Positions 32,192 through 43,944 of a DNA stretch of 64,000 nt are shown here, piece by piece. Every line of letters begins with the position of its first letter. The stretch's first letter is position 1. Source of the DNA: Macrothele yani. Taxonomy: Eukaryota; Arthropoda; Arachnida; Araneae; Macrothelidae. A model generated the notes under the pieces. The model saw nothing but the letters and a program-made list of their open reading frames with translations, ran no database searches and was not told the DNA's origin. The DNA is taken from assembly GCA_039090855.1 (NCBI GenBank), contig CM077005.1, positions 73,032,607 through 73,096,606 on the forward strand, in the 5' to 3' direction. The position numbers and the translations under genes are program-made.

Positions 32192-32973
32192 GTATGAAGG
32201 TTACATCAGGTTTCCTCCACATCTTTGTTCTAAACATCGTATTTGAAAAGTTCCGTTTTGCATAAAATTTCTGCTATGAGTAACATTTTGCATAAGTTAT
32301 GGATGTTTCATAATATCTATTTTTACCGCCACTAGGGGTGCCGATGTCTACGTGCAAATGTTGAACAGATTATAGAAGTCCGGTTGAGAGTTTTTTTGTT
32401 TTGCTTTTGGTAACTCGTACTATTTGGTATAAAGATTGTTACTCGCAGTGTGTTTTAAAATAAAATGGAACTTTTTCACTAAAGGGAATGTATTTTCCTT
32501 TTCGCTGATTTTTCGCTTTTCTAAAAATCTGATTTGAAAAATTATCTTTCAGAAAGGATTCAAAACGTGTGTTCATTAAAACTGAAAATTCGGTATCATC
32601 CTTCTCGTTTATAGATATTGGTGAAATGCGCTTTCACTGGTATCCGATATTATGTAGATATCCTTCGGTGAACGGAATTGCACGAATGTCTCTGTTACTT
32701 TATACAGTTGCCTAGCGTGGTACTGTATAGAATATCATACTCTCTCATGTACTTGGAGTTTCATTTTATGATTCTGTTCAAAGTCACCTTCTTTGCGTTT
32801 TCCTAGTGTTAGGATTCATGATTCAAATTCAACAGCAAATTTTAGGATCTCGAAACTTCACATTTTCAAGAGTGCTCTCTCAAAGAAAGCAAAGAGTGGT
32901 GTTGCATCCGTCAAGAAGAGCGATAGAGCATTCCGCATCAGTTAAGTTACATACTAAGATGACAAGATGATAC
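32192..32973. other. No gene seen
   Basis: AT-rich. No recognisable element or coding frame. If the neighbouring exon candidate is real, this would be downstream intron. Confidence 0.45.
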
Positions 32974-33177
32974 CTGCACAAGAATGTTCTCTCTCACCAT
33001 TGTTATCAGTGGCTCACAAAATTTGGTGATTAAGTTGATAACGAGGAACAGTACAACAATTAAGTAGTAAATAGTAACACTAGTGATCCGATTTATTGGC
33101 GTAGGAAATAGACACATAAGCGTTTCCAAGATTTCGCACATCAACCAGATGGCTTTTTCAACAAAGTTAGACAGAAA
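32974..33177 (-). other. Candidate host exon, membrane-protein-like
   Basis: On the minus strand, a pyrimidine-rich tract ending TTTTTTAGTTTGCAG precedes position 33177 and a donor CAG|GTATCA follows 32974. The 204 bp between are exactly 68 codons, open, with both junctions in phase 0. The peptide (start FLSNFVEKAIWLM) has a hydrophobic segment YYLIVVLFLVINLI about 22 residues from the end, suggesting one membrane span or part of a multi-span protein. I do not recognise the family. A chance ORF cannot be excluded, since no partner exon was identified. Confidence 0.35.
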
Positions 33178-33309
33178 CTGCAAACTAAAAAATGTAGAAC
33201 ATATTTAACAATTTGAACGCGGGAACTTGGCAATAAATAGATAGGGCGTTATGTTCATTTAAAGATACGAGTTATCACGTTGGTTGCACGCGCGATATCC
33301 TGGTAGGGA

Positions 33310-33958
33310 GAAAGCGTTACTTGAAGAATTGGTTCCAAATTCGTGGCAACTCGAGTGAGACACAATCTTTGCAAGTATCGCTGTTGGTAATGATTTCCAA
33401 GGTTTCCCGAATGCCTGCACATTTAGGGGTAGAGTAGGCAGCTAATTTATTTATATCATCCCACACAGGAGTAGCGGACTTCAGTTTGACTTCTCTGGAT
33501 AGTGCTGTGGCTACGTTACCGAATTTTGTGTTGTTTTTATGTTCGTTGACTCTAATTTCAAACAAACGCTTGGTCATTCCAATGTAGTATCGTTTAGAGC
33601 CGTCCGGTAACTGTAGAAGGATCATATGGACACCTGCTCGCAGCAGAAAGGTGTTTTTTTACTACAGTATTTCTCTTTAGCATATTATATAAAGTTGCAG
33701 GAGACCTTATGCCGAAACCGTAGTTCATCTTCTTGAGCGCGTTTTTGAGTTTGAAAGACACATTTGGTATGTATGGATTGAGCGTAAATAACGGAACTGA
33801 GGCACAGGATGATTAGAATGTTTCTCTCTTGCTTTTTGGATAAATTTACGTATCTGATTCAATGAATATCCTGCATCAGTGGCTAACTTGATGACGCTTT
33901 CAATTTCGTGTTGCCTAGAATGGGTATCGGAGGGAACGGTGATTACAGTTAACTTCAA
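33310..33958 (-). pseudogene. Penelope-like element, 3' fragment with GIY-YIG domain
   Basis: Minus strand. An upstream linker near 33725-33958 (EIESVIKLATDAGYSLNQIRK, typical of the region after the reverse transcriptase) precedes, in another frame, the endonuclease at 33317-33625, which has KRYYIGMTKRLFEIRVNEHK. The C-terminal tail LPRIWNQFFK ends near 33320. The reverse transcriptase itself is missing, as expected of a 5'-truncated copy. It differs in sequence from the Penelope element at 13.4-16.8 kb. Confidence 0.82.
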
Positions 33959-33959
33959 A

Positions 33960-34795
33960 ACTGAAATTCTGGACTATACACATTTTTTTTAAATATTTCA
34001 AGATGCAGTTTAAGTAACAAGCTAATGTTCTTATATAACTTCGGGAATAACTACTTCGAACATATATTCGTACTTCCGCAATAACAAAATTATTACTATT
34101 GTTCAGGCAGAAAGAATCAGTAAAAGACTTACATAAATGCAACTGTTTATTTCCCACTCGCTGGTAAGTCAGATCACTGTATTCATTAAGTCGTACCATT
34201 GACACTTTGCATTGCTGATAGCACCCAAAAGCGCATGGCCTTCCATCAAGACTGAAATTTGGTTACTTCCCGGGTAACAGTGACAAACACCAAATGTACT
34301 TGTAGATATCTTATTATTCAGATATCTACAACTCTTATTCGTTGATTCGCATAATCTGCAATAATGAGGAGTTCTTTTCTTATGTCATCTTGTCGTTTAT
34401 ACTATATATTTGCTCTGTCTCACTGTTGGCTTTGTCAAAATGTACAAACTGTTCTGGAAGTAATCTTAAAGAACCCGGGAAGTAACAAAATTTCAGTAAG
34501 AAAACACAAACTCGAAATCAAAGTTAAATTAGGAGTATACATCTCAGCGTTCCAATTTACTTCGTGCTATTTCGATCAATAGTTTTAACTAGTGCTATGA
34601 TTACACTACGACAGTGAGGCGCATATGAAATCTTAAAAGAAATTTTCACTTGTCCGAGGGAACACAGGCACTCACACAAACGTATTCATACCGAAGTAAT
34701 GTTTCCTTTTATTTTGCGTCATATACCCTGAAAGCCAAATCTGAGTCATGCGTTTTGGATTGTTATCAGCAACCCAAAAAATGACTTACGATGAA
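33960..34795. other. No gene seen; one perfect hairpin
   Basis: Non-coding. TGTAGATATCT (34301-34311) and AGATATCTACA (34320-34330) form a perfect 11-bp stem with an 8-nt loop. Just upstream is GTGACAAACACCAAATGTA (34280-34298), repeated exactly at 35396-35414. Confidence 0.5.
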
Positions 34796-34799
34796 CTTT

Positions 34800-35205
34800 T
34801 AACGATATCCGTGAACAATTCAATGTGCTATAAGCAGTCGCCCGTCCAAATTTGGGAAACTGACTCCGAAGAAAGGAGACAGCCAGCGCCATTAGACAAG
34901 CACGTCCCCCATACCTCATACCAGGGAAGGATCCATAGGGGAGGCGCGCACCCCCCCACTCAGGAACCTGAGAAAGTATTACTTAAGAGTATATTACTTT
35001 TGTTAATTAATTGGAATAGTTACCAAGAACACTTCTTCATTTTGCTGGAAAATATCAGAAATGTCCCCAATCATCCCTGACGCTTACGCCCCCTTCCTCA
35101 CGAATGTCCTGGATCCTTCCCTGACTCATACTGGATTCGAACCCGGATCCACTCAGAGGAATGGTCAGAACCCAGCGCTTTGACAAATGCGCCACCGGGT
35201 CGGAA
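34800..35205 (-). mobile_element. tRNA-derived SINE, family A, split by a hAT MITE
   Basis: Minus strand. The head lies at about 35132-35205 (GACCCGGTGGCGCATTTGTC, B box GGTTCGAATCC) and the body at 34800-34913 (GGGCGACTGCTTATAGCACA). The two parts are contiguous in other family members and are separated here by a 202-bp insertion. Confidence 0.85.
34922..35123. mobile_element. hAT-type MITE, 202 bp
   Basis: Terminal inverted repeats CAGGGAAGGATCCA (34922 on) and its exact complement ending at 35123. The flanking 8-bp repeats are CCTCATAC (34914-34921) and ACTCATAC (35124-35131), one mismatch. Ends starting CAGGG and an 8-bp duplication are hallmarks of the hAT superfamily. No coding capacity, so it would depend on a hAT transposase in trans. 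Confidence 0.88.
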
Positions 35206-36337
35206 AACGAATTTCACGGATTTAAAATTGTTTAGACGCTAAACTCGTGAAGCGATCATTATACAACACATGTATGTAGAACGCTTCATGAAATTTGGCC
35301 CCATTTCTCAAGAGATTGGAAGCAAGACAGTGCCGTTGTTGCAAGTATCATTAGCATGCTATGTAAGAGATTTTTACAGTCAAGTTGAAACACATGTGAC
35401 AAACACCAAATGTATCCGCAAAACGCTGTAGTCAGATACGGTGGTAAACCAAAAACTGTACTTGGAACGAAGATCCGTCCCTCTCAACAAAACTGGTGAA
35501 ATAACCGAATGCTTCGTGAGAAAAATCTTATTGAAAATCTTCAGTATTTGATTACGCATCTCATTAGACCTGGAGCGACATCAGGAGTTTGCAGGTAGAG
35601 ACTTTATACCTGATACATTGGTAGTGGTAACTTATCAGACTGTACTAAAAGCTTTCCGAAGGTAGTTAGTTACATTGCCCTGTTTCCCTCTGCAAAATTT
35701 TCATTTCTATCTTTTCAATCTCTGTTCTCTTCAGATTATCTTTTTACTTTTCGGTCTACCGCTTTAGATGCAGTATGTTAAAACATAAAAAGCTTAGTGT
35801 TGAAATTCCATGGTACAATGCTCAGCAAGTGTCTAGCAAGTAAAAGCCCAGGTGGGAGAATTCGAAATAACGGTTATCCTGGGACGAATTCAGTTCCATT
35901 AGGGCAACAGGAAAAATGAGCTCTACGATTGTTAGACGTAGAAATAGAAACGAAGAAGCAGAGAAGCTTTTAAACCGGAAAAACTCCCGAGATGGTCGAC
36001 TGGAGCCCTAACTCCCCGTCGTGGGGCTTTTAAGAGAGGAAATCTTGGGGTGATTCATGCTGGAGATTAAGGCGCGGTCACGTTCGGTCGATGTTCCACC
36101 AATCACTTCCTTCCACGTTTAGCTTAAAATAGACTTTTACTCAGCTTACTCTTGTAAAGTCCCCCGAGAAGGAAAGTGCATTTTATAATCTAGAAGAGTA
36201 GATCACTCTAAATCATCCAACGATTGCTCTTAGATAGTTTATAAATTTCTAGTTTCCAATGGGATTTTTCTTTATTTTTTTAATTTTCCTTTCCACGTTG
36301 TTTCTAAACACAGAAAAACAATCAGCTTCAGAATCAC
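35206..36337. other. No gene seen
   Basis: Non-coding. Only the 19-bp repeat at 35396-35414 noted above. Confidence 0.45.
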
Positions 36338-36407
36338 CTAGACTCGAATAGATGAGAATGATCAGTAAAAGGAAGGAAAAGCCGAATGCCAACCGGAAGA
36401 GTAACAT
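36338..36407 (-). other. Possible signal-peptide-type first exon
   Basis: Minus strand: an ATG at 36407 with G at -3 opens a frame beginning MLLFRLAFGFSFLLLIILIY, a short charged start then a long hydrophobic core, as in signal peptides or N-terminal anchors. A donor-like CTAG|GTGATT follows 36338. The frame also reads through the donor for about 30 codons. Speculative: AT-rich DNA often encodes hydrophobic stretches by chance. Confidence 0.2.
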
Positions 36408-36409
36408 AC

Positions 36410-37533
36410 CTGTTTTTTTGAAAGAACGGTTACTGAAATGTACCTTTTGTGACTTTAGTTTCTTTGATTCGATTAATACTTTTAAATTTCGGCATTGCTT
36501 CAATCAAGCTAGGTGGCTAATAGGTCATGCTAACGTTTCCTTTCATTAATATTTTCTTAGTGAAATACTGAATGTAGTGCAGATTTTCTTAAGTTTTGAA
36601 ATTAATTTCCGATGTTTTCAATCTGGTACATATTTCGTCATTTTCACGTGCTTGTTTCCAAATAACTTCCTTTTACTACTATGTATCTTTCCCGACAGTA
36701 GTAAATGAAATCCCAATTAAAAAGAATTGATATAACGAAAATGGGTAACGGAAGTAGTCGAAATCAATGTTGAAATCTGATTTTTGAACTTCGTTCCTTG
36801 CAGTAATGCAACAATAGTTATTTTCATTTTTACTCAACAATACATTTTACTGAACTATCGCCTAACATTATTTCATCACGTTTTACATAAATGTAACAAC
36901 ATCTCATTGTAATCTGCACACATTACGGTAACCTAATGCTGAATGTGATAAAAGCCATTACAGTGACTCATTTTTGATGCTATGTAAATGGTGCGTCGTA
37001 GTGAAATTGGCTTCCTTTCGACCCCCTTTCCTAGGGGGTAACTTACTCTACTGTTGATAAGATCTTTAAAATGATGTATAACAGGATAGATTGTAACCTG
37101 AACACATCCTACATCAAAAGTTACCAGTCCCCCTCACTAACAAAACTGCGATTCTGCGTTTCTTCTTATCTCGTCAGATTTCAGCTTGCGCATGCGCAGG
37201 TAGACTTTCGTAGCTACATCACATTTCATCGACGTCGTCTAAATCTGAATAATATATATTTAAAAAATATTGTTTTTTTGAACAACCAATCAGTCGAAAT
37301 ACTGTTGCAGACACCATAGTTTAACAAATATATACTTCCATGACTCACATATCCTCCTTCGTTGGTTTTACGACAAAAATATTCATTAATCCACCTACCT
37401 AAGTACTGCTTAATGTCAAGAATCAGTAAACCTTATTGTTTGTTGTTCTGCTTTGAATAATCTTACTATGTATCGGACTGCGGCTCTGTGTGGTCGTGAG
37501 TTGAGTGAATAAAGGCAACATGTTGTGCGTAAA
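36410..37533. other. No gene seen
   Basis: AT-rich non-coding sequence. No element recognised. Confidence 0.5.
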
Positions 37534-37535
37534 TA

Positions 37536-38707
37536 CACTATCTACCAACAAGTAATTGGACACCTGTGATAGCAAAGGAAAACGAAGTTCATTCACCTTC
37601 AATAGTTGGTGGAGCCTCCACGAGCGGCGATAACAGCTGCGACCCTCCAAGGCATACTCTCAACCAGACGTTGTACGACGGCTAGCGGTATTTTCTTCCA
37701 CTCGGCTTGGAGAAGACAGGTCAGTTCCTTCACCGATTTCGGACGGTAGGGGCACCCCTTAAGTCGACGCTCCAACTCGTCCCAGAGGTGCTCGATAAGG
37801 TTAAGGTCCATTGTCACCATACCAAGCCATAATGGACCTCGCAACGTGACAGGTGGCATTGTCATCCTGAAAGTAACATGGGTCCACCCCTTAAAACTGC
37901 CACAATGTAGGAAGCGCATGGTCATCCAAAATGGTGCAGTAGATCTCGGCGTTGAGTCTACCAGGAATTGCAACCAAGGGTCCCGCTGCCATACAAGGAG
38001 AAACACCCCCATAACATAATTCCACCGCCACCGAACTTCACAGTTGGCACAATACATTCCTGCAGGAACCGTTCTCCAGGAAGACACCAAACCCAGACCC
38101 AGCCATCCGAACGGTAGAGGGTGAACCTTGATTCGTAGATCCAAAGAACCTGTTTCCACTGTTCAACGGTCCACTGTCGACGTTTTTTGCACCACGTTAG
38201 CCGAGCAGCACTATTAGACTTGGTGATCAAAGGCTTGTGGGCGGCAGCACGTCCATGATAACCAAGCAGATGGGCTTCCTTACGGATAGTATTCATCGAA
38301 AGAACACTCCCGGATGCCTGTTGAAACTCCTCGCGGATGTGGCCCATCAATTTGGTGCCGTTCTTCCGAATTTCTCTAGCGAGCACCCGTCGGTCTCTAA
38401 CTCCCAGTTTTTGGATCTGCCGGGAGTGTTCTTTCGATGCATATTCCACGTGCCAATCACGTAGTCCACTGTCGATTTTGGGTACTTCAACTTGCTGGAT
38501 ATGTCACGTATGCATCGGCCATTTCTGTTACACCCGACGATTACACCTTTCTCTAAATCAGAGAGCTCCGAACTGCGTGGTATATTGCATGCGACTGGTT
38601 GCGTTGTTGTTTCCCACACGATATTTAACGGCGGCGGTCATGACGTGTATCAGGACCGCAGATATCGTCGATTGCAGGGGTGTCCTATTACTTGTTGGCT
38701 GATAGTG
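37536..38707 (-). mobile_element. Tc1-like transposon with both ends
   Basis: Left end CACTATCTACCAACAAGTAA and right end (minus strand) CACTATCAGCCAACAAGTAA, with TA at 37534-37535 and 38708-38709. Length 1172 bp. Confidence 0.92.
37599..38619 (-). pseudogene. Tc1-like transposase, frameshifted
   Basis: Three overlapping minus-strand frames. 38347-38619 carries the helix-turn-helix (LSDLEKGVIVGCNRNG, YPKSTVDYVI). 37958-38449 has the second DNA-binding part and RQWTVEQWKQVLWIYESRF, where the first catalytic Asp of DESRF is Tyr. 37599-38159 has the C-terminal half with LNLIEHLWDELERRL (Glu kept), ending RGGSTNY. The second Asp box (DNA.H) is shifted out of frame. Confidence 0.88.
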
Positions 38708-38709
38708 TA

Positions 38710-41573
38710 ATTGCATACTCTCGAATCACTCGTTTTATTTCTCACCCAAAAAAATCTTGGCATGCGAAAGATATAAATTATCTATAAAAAGTACCAGGGC
38801 CAGGGTACCCTCGATTTTTTTTCTTTAACTTTAGTTATTTTATAACAGAATAAAGCATAAAAAGGGAAAAGAAAATTTTCTATAATTATAATGAGCCTCT
38901 TAGTCTTACACTCCGCAATAAAATTTTAGCGGTCGTTTTACACAAAGTGTGAGAACAAAGTAATGAATGGTACAACATCTCCTCTACTTGCTTTCGGGAC
39001 TCACGTTATCGAAATTTATTTTCAGAGCCCAAAACATAGATCGCTATCATTTTCATGTTACGGTTTCTTTGGCACTTATCCATTTTGTTCGTATTTTTGT
39101 GGAATTTTTTTCATTCTCCCGTTGGCGATTCTTTCGGAAAATATTCCTCTTTGGAATACAAAACGTGCGTTTATTTAGTTCTCTGTTTCACACTTTCACC
39201 AAAGTTCAGCAGCAACATCCGCTGTCACCATTTATTTTTTACACTTTCTTGTTCCGAAAATAAGATATGAGCAATGCTTTAGAAATTATTCCATCCTACA
39301 TCTGACTTTCATCTACGGCTTCTTCGAATTCATTTCTATAATAACCTTTGGATTTGTAGGTTTACAAAAGTTTCTTTTCTGGTTTCGTTGAATGCAGGAG
39401 AACAAAATTTTCCCGAAGGTAGATTTCAATCCATATCTTTCCTCGTTTGAGGCTTCTACTAGACATTTTTGTAATAGAATCTTTTTGGATCAATCAGATC
39501 GGTGCACTGTATTTCATATGCGAAATGGAAGGATGTTTTTCGGATGTGGCGTTTCTTCTTCACTTCGTGCTCGACTATGCCACTGACCAAAAGAATGGCA
39601 TTCAAGAATCTTCACTAAATAATAAGCAGCGCTTTAGATCTCCACACGTATATCAGCAGGAATATTGTCTTGTGCTTCCCGCAACAAGAATCGAATGTTT
39701 TCAATCTCTTCAGAATCACTGAGCAGGGCACAGGAATCGATTTGTACATATTAGTAAGCAGAATTTATTTGTGTATCCTCTTTGAAGATTTAATTGGCAA
39801 ATATTGATCGGTTCCTTTCATGGACGATTCCTAGTTTTACCATTAAGATACAGATAGTATGAAAATATACCGTCGATTCCACTTCTAAAATGATGGTACG
39901 TTTTTTCTTGCTCCCGATGTCTGTACTACCAAAAACCAAAATCAGTAGAAAACTAATTCTAAGCTTTAAAATCTAAACCCTCGGAACTCTGCAGAAATGC
40001 TTTTGGCTTGTTTAAATACGTATTCAATTCATCAAAACCCTTTTGTGAAGTCGCTACCTTTTGGATAAATTTCAGGTTCTTCTTCAGAAACCGAAAATTC
40101 GCGATTGAGTTTCTGATGACATTCTAAAAGATACTTGCATCCTGGATCTGGTAATGTTTGTTATTTGAGTAAGTGGGACTCTGATATAACTTCTGACTGA
40201 ATGTCAATATAAAAATACCTTGCTTAGTTCTTGTGTCACATTAAACGTACCTGTTTTCTAACTGAAAGTTCGGGATTTCGACGTTCTTTCCACACAACGG
40301 GTATTACTAACGGCATGTGTTCTTTGTTCTGCTTCAAAGTATGCAAAGTGCGCGTTCATTTGAAAAGCATGCGCTGGTCTGTCTTTGATATGGGGTAACA
40401 TGACCACCACATATCCAACGAAATGTATCAGGATTGTCCACACAGCAGTCAAACTAATTCACATGAATTAACGAGCAGGTGCTTATTAATACCATTCAGA
40501 ATATAGTTCAGCTAACAAATCCCTCACCGGAAAGTGATTTTGCGCAGATTACCGTAGCTGAAGCTGATGAAGCAGGACTGCAATCTAATAGACATGCGTC
40601 AATTGTTAGGCATGGTCCAGTAAATCTATTTCTCAATTCAACATAATCATATATATATATATATATACTGTATATACATATATCTACACGTTTGCATTTC
40701 GACATAATACTAGCTACGATTTAGTAAATCCAATTTCTGTGTAGACATGATATGATACAATGAATGATCTATCATATTGTGCTTACATGGTAAATTCCAG
40801 CACTAGTCTTATGTAAATTTTGCAAAAACACACACTTGATGTTTACACAGAAACAGTATCTGATAAAACCAGACATCATTTTGTCAACTAGTAACTAAAT
40901 TGAATTTCCATATATCCAAATGTTCACAAACATTTGAAAAAGCATCAAAATAACATTAAACCATAGTCATTGTATTAATGATTCTTAAAAGGAATGCAGT
41001 ATTGTCTTTCAGCAATTTATCAGTTTTCATTTCTAAGGTCATCTAAATACTATTACATTCTTACATTTTGTTCACGTACTTCAGAATTCGATTACAGTCA
41101 AACATTAATTTTATGTGTCTGCACTTTATTTGAAGCATGTCCCAAACTCAATAAATGCTTGTACTTTGCGTTTCAAGATTCAGTGACGACCTCTACGTCT
41201 TACTGACTATTTTTAATTCTGTTACAAATTCACATTCATTTTAAAAGTCACTTACAGTTAAATTGTGATATTACATCTTTTCCGAAATTTATACACTACT
41301 GTTTTGCAATTTAAAAAAAAATAGCTATCACACACACATTTACAGATCGTGAACTTAAAACTTCACAACTGTTTGACTTTTAATGGTTTATGACATAACT
41401 ATAAACAATATTGATGAGAACTCGTAATTTTTTGAGGTCACGTTTCGTTCCGTGTTAAAAAATTCCTGAATTTTCCTAAAATTCCATTAGATATATCAAA
41501 GTTATGAAGATCAAGTTTTCTTCTTGACAGTGACACGTATTAATGTAATTGAAAGATCCGTTTTTTTTTTCAG
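38710..41573. other. No gene seen; (TA)n microsatellite
   Basis: AT-rich. Small ORFs without recognisable similarity. A (TA)n tract with short interruptions is at 40648-40682. If the exon candidate at 41574 is real, this could be intron. Confidence 0.45.
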
Positions 41574-41851
41574 GGTAGAAGTACAATCTCTAGAAGAATT
41601 AATTGGTAGAAGAAGCAGCACATCCCTGTCTGAGGACTTCAGATCAAAGAGAAGAGAGAAACTAAGGCTGAGAGAGCATCCATATCTTAGGCAGTGTTTG
41701 AATACAACAGGAGAATCCCTTAACCCCCCCCCTTCTAGCCCACCAGATATCATAACTCCATGTCGTACTTCGCACAAACAGAATAAAAACGGCAAAACAT
41801 TTGTTGCGTGCCTGTTTTCTTGTCGGTCAGTATGCTTCCGTGACCAACATC
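41574..41851 (+). other. Candidate host exon next to a mariner insertion
   Basis: A run of ten T residues ending TTTTTTTTTTCAG at 41573 is a strong 3' splice-site match. The plus frame that follows is open through 41851 and runs 38 bp into the mariner end before stopping at 41889. The peptide is polar and balanced in composition (VEVQSLEELIGRRSSTSLSE, KRREKLRLREHPYLRQCL, then a Pro-rich PPPSSPPDI stretch), unlike the transposon debris nearby. I do not recognise the family, and no good 5' splice site is obvious. Confidence 0.35.
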
Positions 41852-43149
41852 CAAGGTCTGTCCGGAAAGTAATGAGACTCATTCAATAACAGACGTTTAA
41901 TTAAAGTTATACTTACATAACATTAAAATTCCTCGAAATAACATCCTTGAACATGAATACACCGCTGTCAGCGGTTCTGCCACGCCGCGTAGCTTGCCTG
42001 GAAGTCGGGAACAGGGGTCGCTTTCAAAGCACTCGTCGTGGCAGTTTGCACGTTTGTAACAGTCCCAAATTTGTGTCCTTTTAGGCTGGATTCGAGCAGG
42101 GGAAACAAAAGGAAGTCCGGCGGGGCCAAGTTCGGGCTGTAGGGAGGTTAGTTTCGCCAGAAACTCTCTCACTCTCAGCGACGCATGGCTCGGCGCATTA
42201 TAGTGGTGAAGAACCCAAGTGGTGGTGATTTCCGGGAGGACGCGCGCAACTCTGTTCTTCCGCCGTTGAAGCACTTCCACATAAAATGCAGCGTTGACCG
42301 TTTGTCCGGGTGGTACGAACTCCTTATGGACAACACATTTACAGCCAAAGAAGACAACGAGCATCGATTTCATCTTCGATTTGCACATTTGATACATCTT
42401 TGGTCGCGGAGACTCGGGAGTGTGAACACTCTGAACTCTGTCTTTTCGTCTCCGGATCGTACTCAAAGACCCACGTTTCATCCCCTGTTATCAATTCCTC
42501 CAATAAGCCAGTTTCACTCCTCATACGCTCCACAAGCTCACAAGAAATCGACAAACGGTGGTTCCTCTGTTCATCTGTCAAAACCTTGGGAACGAACTTG
42601 GCGCAAACTTTCCGCATCTGCAATTCTTGCGTGATGATTTCATGCACAATGGATTTCGCGAGTCCCACGTGCTCTCCTACCAATCTAACACTCAGGCGTC
42701 GGCCAGAGTCAAAAACCTCTTTCAGCTTTTCCACATTGTCCGAATGGGGAGACGTTGAAGGGCTCCCTGAGCGTGGTTCATCCTCGACGGTCTCTCTACC
42801 CTCTGTGAACGTTTTGTGCCACCGAAATACTTGTGCTTTTGATAAAGCATCCTTCCCGTAGGCTTTCTGTATCACAGCAAGCGCCTCGGTTGCGGATTTT
42901 TCAAGTTTCACACAAAACTTTACCGCGTTTCGCTGTTAGACACTCTTCTGCATTTTGACCGTTACGCGACGCTCACACAGCTGTCCACTTCGCAAGCGAT
43001 CTTAACTCTGTAAAAGCTCAGAGCCAGCTAACAAGACATCGATCGTTTACCTAACATATCCAGCCACTCGTCACGCCCGGAGACTCCGCCCTCCGGCCTT
43101 TCTGATTGGCCCAGGAAAAGTGGTCTCAAAACTTTCCGGACAAACCTTG
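41852..43149 (-). mobile_element. Mariner transposon with both ends
   Basis: Left end CAAGGTCTGTCCGGAAAGTA and right end (minus strand) CAAGGTTTGTCCGGAAAGTT. The right flank has TA (43150-43151); the left flank reads TC, so that copy of the target has mutated. The length of 1298 bp is almost exactly that of canonical mariner elements. Confidence 0.92.
41897..42953 (-). pseudogene. Mariner transposase, full length but broken
   Basis: From an ATG at 42953 the order is complete: N-terminal helix-turn-helix (KLEKSATEALAVIQKAYGKD, AQVFRWHKTFTEGR), linker, FVPKVLTDEQRNHRL, and ITGDETWVFEYDP (first Asp). Then come MLVVFFGCKCVVHKEFVPPG, VLHHYNAPSHA and the PPDF block. The second catalytic Asp of HDNAPSH is Tyr. 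A stop lies six codons in (after MQKSV), and frameshifts occur near 42400 and 42130. The third Asp box survives in a different frame. Confidence 0.92.
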
Positions 43150-43151
43150 TA

Positions 43152-43410
43152 GCTGTAGGGTCATCATCGTCAGAAATACGAAATTGAGCATTCGCATTCT
43201 TGATTTTTCCTTGAAAAAGAAGTTGCGGCGAGTTCTTTTTTGTCTTTTTATAACGTAGGGATAATGTCACGAACCATTGTTCGTATTTGTATTCTTTTAT
43301 AGAGGTCTGGATTCAAATACCTTGAAAAAACACTTACGTCTGGTTCACCCATTTCCCTAATTAAAGCAAATTACTGTACCTTGCGGTTTCTCAAATCCGG
43401 CGGATGCTTC
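43152..43410. other. No firm gene
   Basis: On the minus strand, 43152-43215 follows an acceptor-like CTTCTTTTTCAAG and is open (GKIKNANAQFRISDDDDPT) up to the mariner edge. This could be another exon interrupted by the mariner, but it lies on the opposite strand to the 41574 candidate, and I cannot decide between them. Confidence 0.2.
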
Positions 43411-43414
43411 ATCA

Positions 43415-43560
43415 CGACTGTCTCCCCTGTGGCCTTTTGGTCAGAGGAGTGGGTTTCTGGCCAGTCGTATGAATTGGTTCCGGGTTCGAGATCCCGAACG
43501 TAGCATGGATGGTGTGTTCGTCCAGTGGCGGTAAATTAGGGACACCGTGGTGGCTGAAAT
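43415..43560 (+). mobile_element. Degenerate tRNA-derived SINE, family A-like
   Basis: Plus strand: CTGTGGCCTTTTGGTCAGAG (weak A box), B box GGTTCGAGATCCC, then ATGGATGGTGTGTTCGTC and TAAATTAGGGACACCG, matching family A body order with many changes. Confidence 0.55.
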
Positions 43561-43944
43561 ATGAAGCAAAAAACAGTCTCTTCATGACTTTGCTTTTATG
43601 TTGCGATGCGATTGATTGATTAAACCATTCTTCTTTTTGATGGACCATTCTTCTTATTACTGTTTCTACACAACCTTCATCGAATATGAATGACAACTCT
43701 TAGTTTACTTTTTTATTAGTTGTACCATATTCTAACCTAAATTTCATTTTTAAAACTTATATACTTAACGGAAACATTTTACGGAAAATAAAGGAAATAG
43801 TTCGTAACTTCTGCTCAGTTTTCATTGTTTCAGAGTTTGATTGCGTTAACCGGAATTTGTAGCACTGCTTAACAATTCTTTACATGTGACTGTGGTTGTT
43901 TTCTTGAGGTTGAAAAACAAACATTTGAATGGCTTCTACTAATA

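Noticed and set aside
36249..36503. An 84-codon minus-strand protein gene
   Set aside because: Only the internal MLLFRLAFGF... stretch looks gene-like; the rest is Lys-rich translation of AT-rich DNA. Kept only as a low-confidence signal-peptide exon.
41511..41882. A 123-codon minus-strand ORF opposite the exon candidate
   Set aside because: It translates the poly-T tract into lysines and has no splice or start context; the plus strand has the better splice acceptor.
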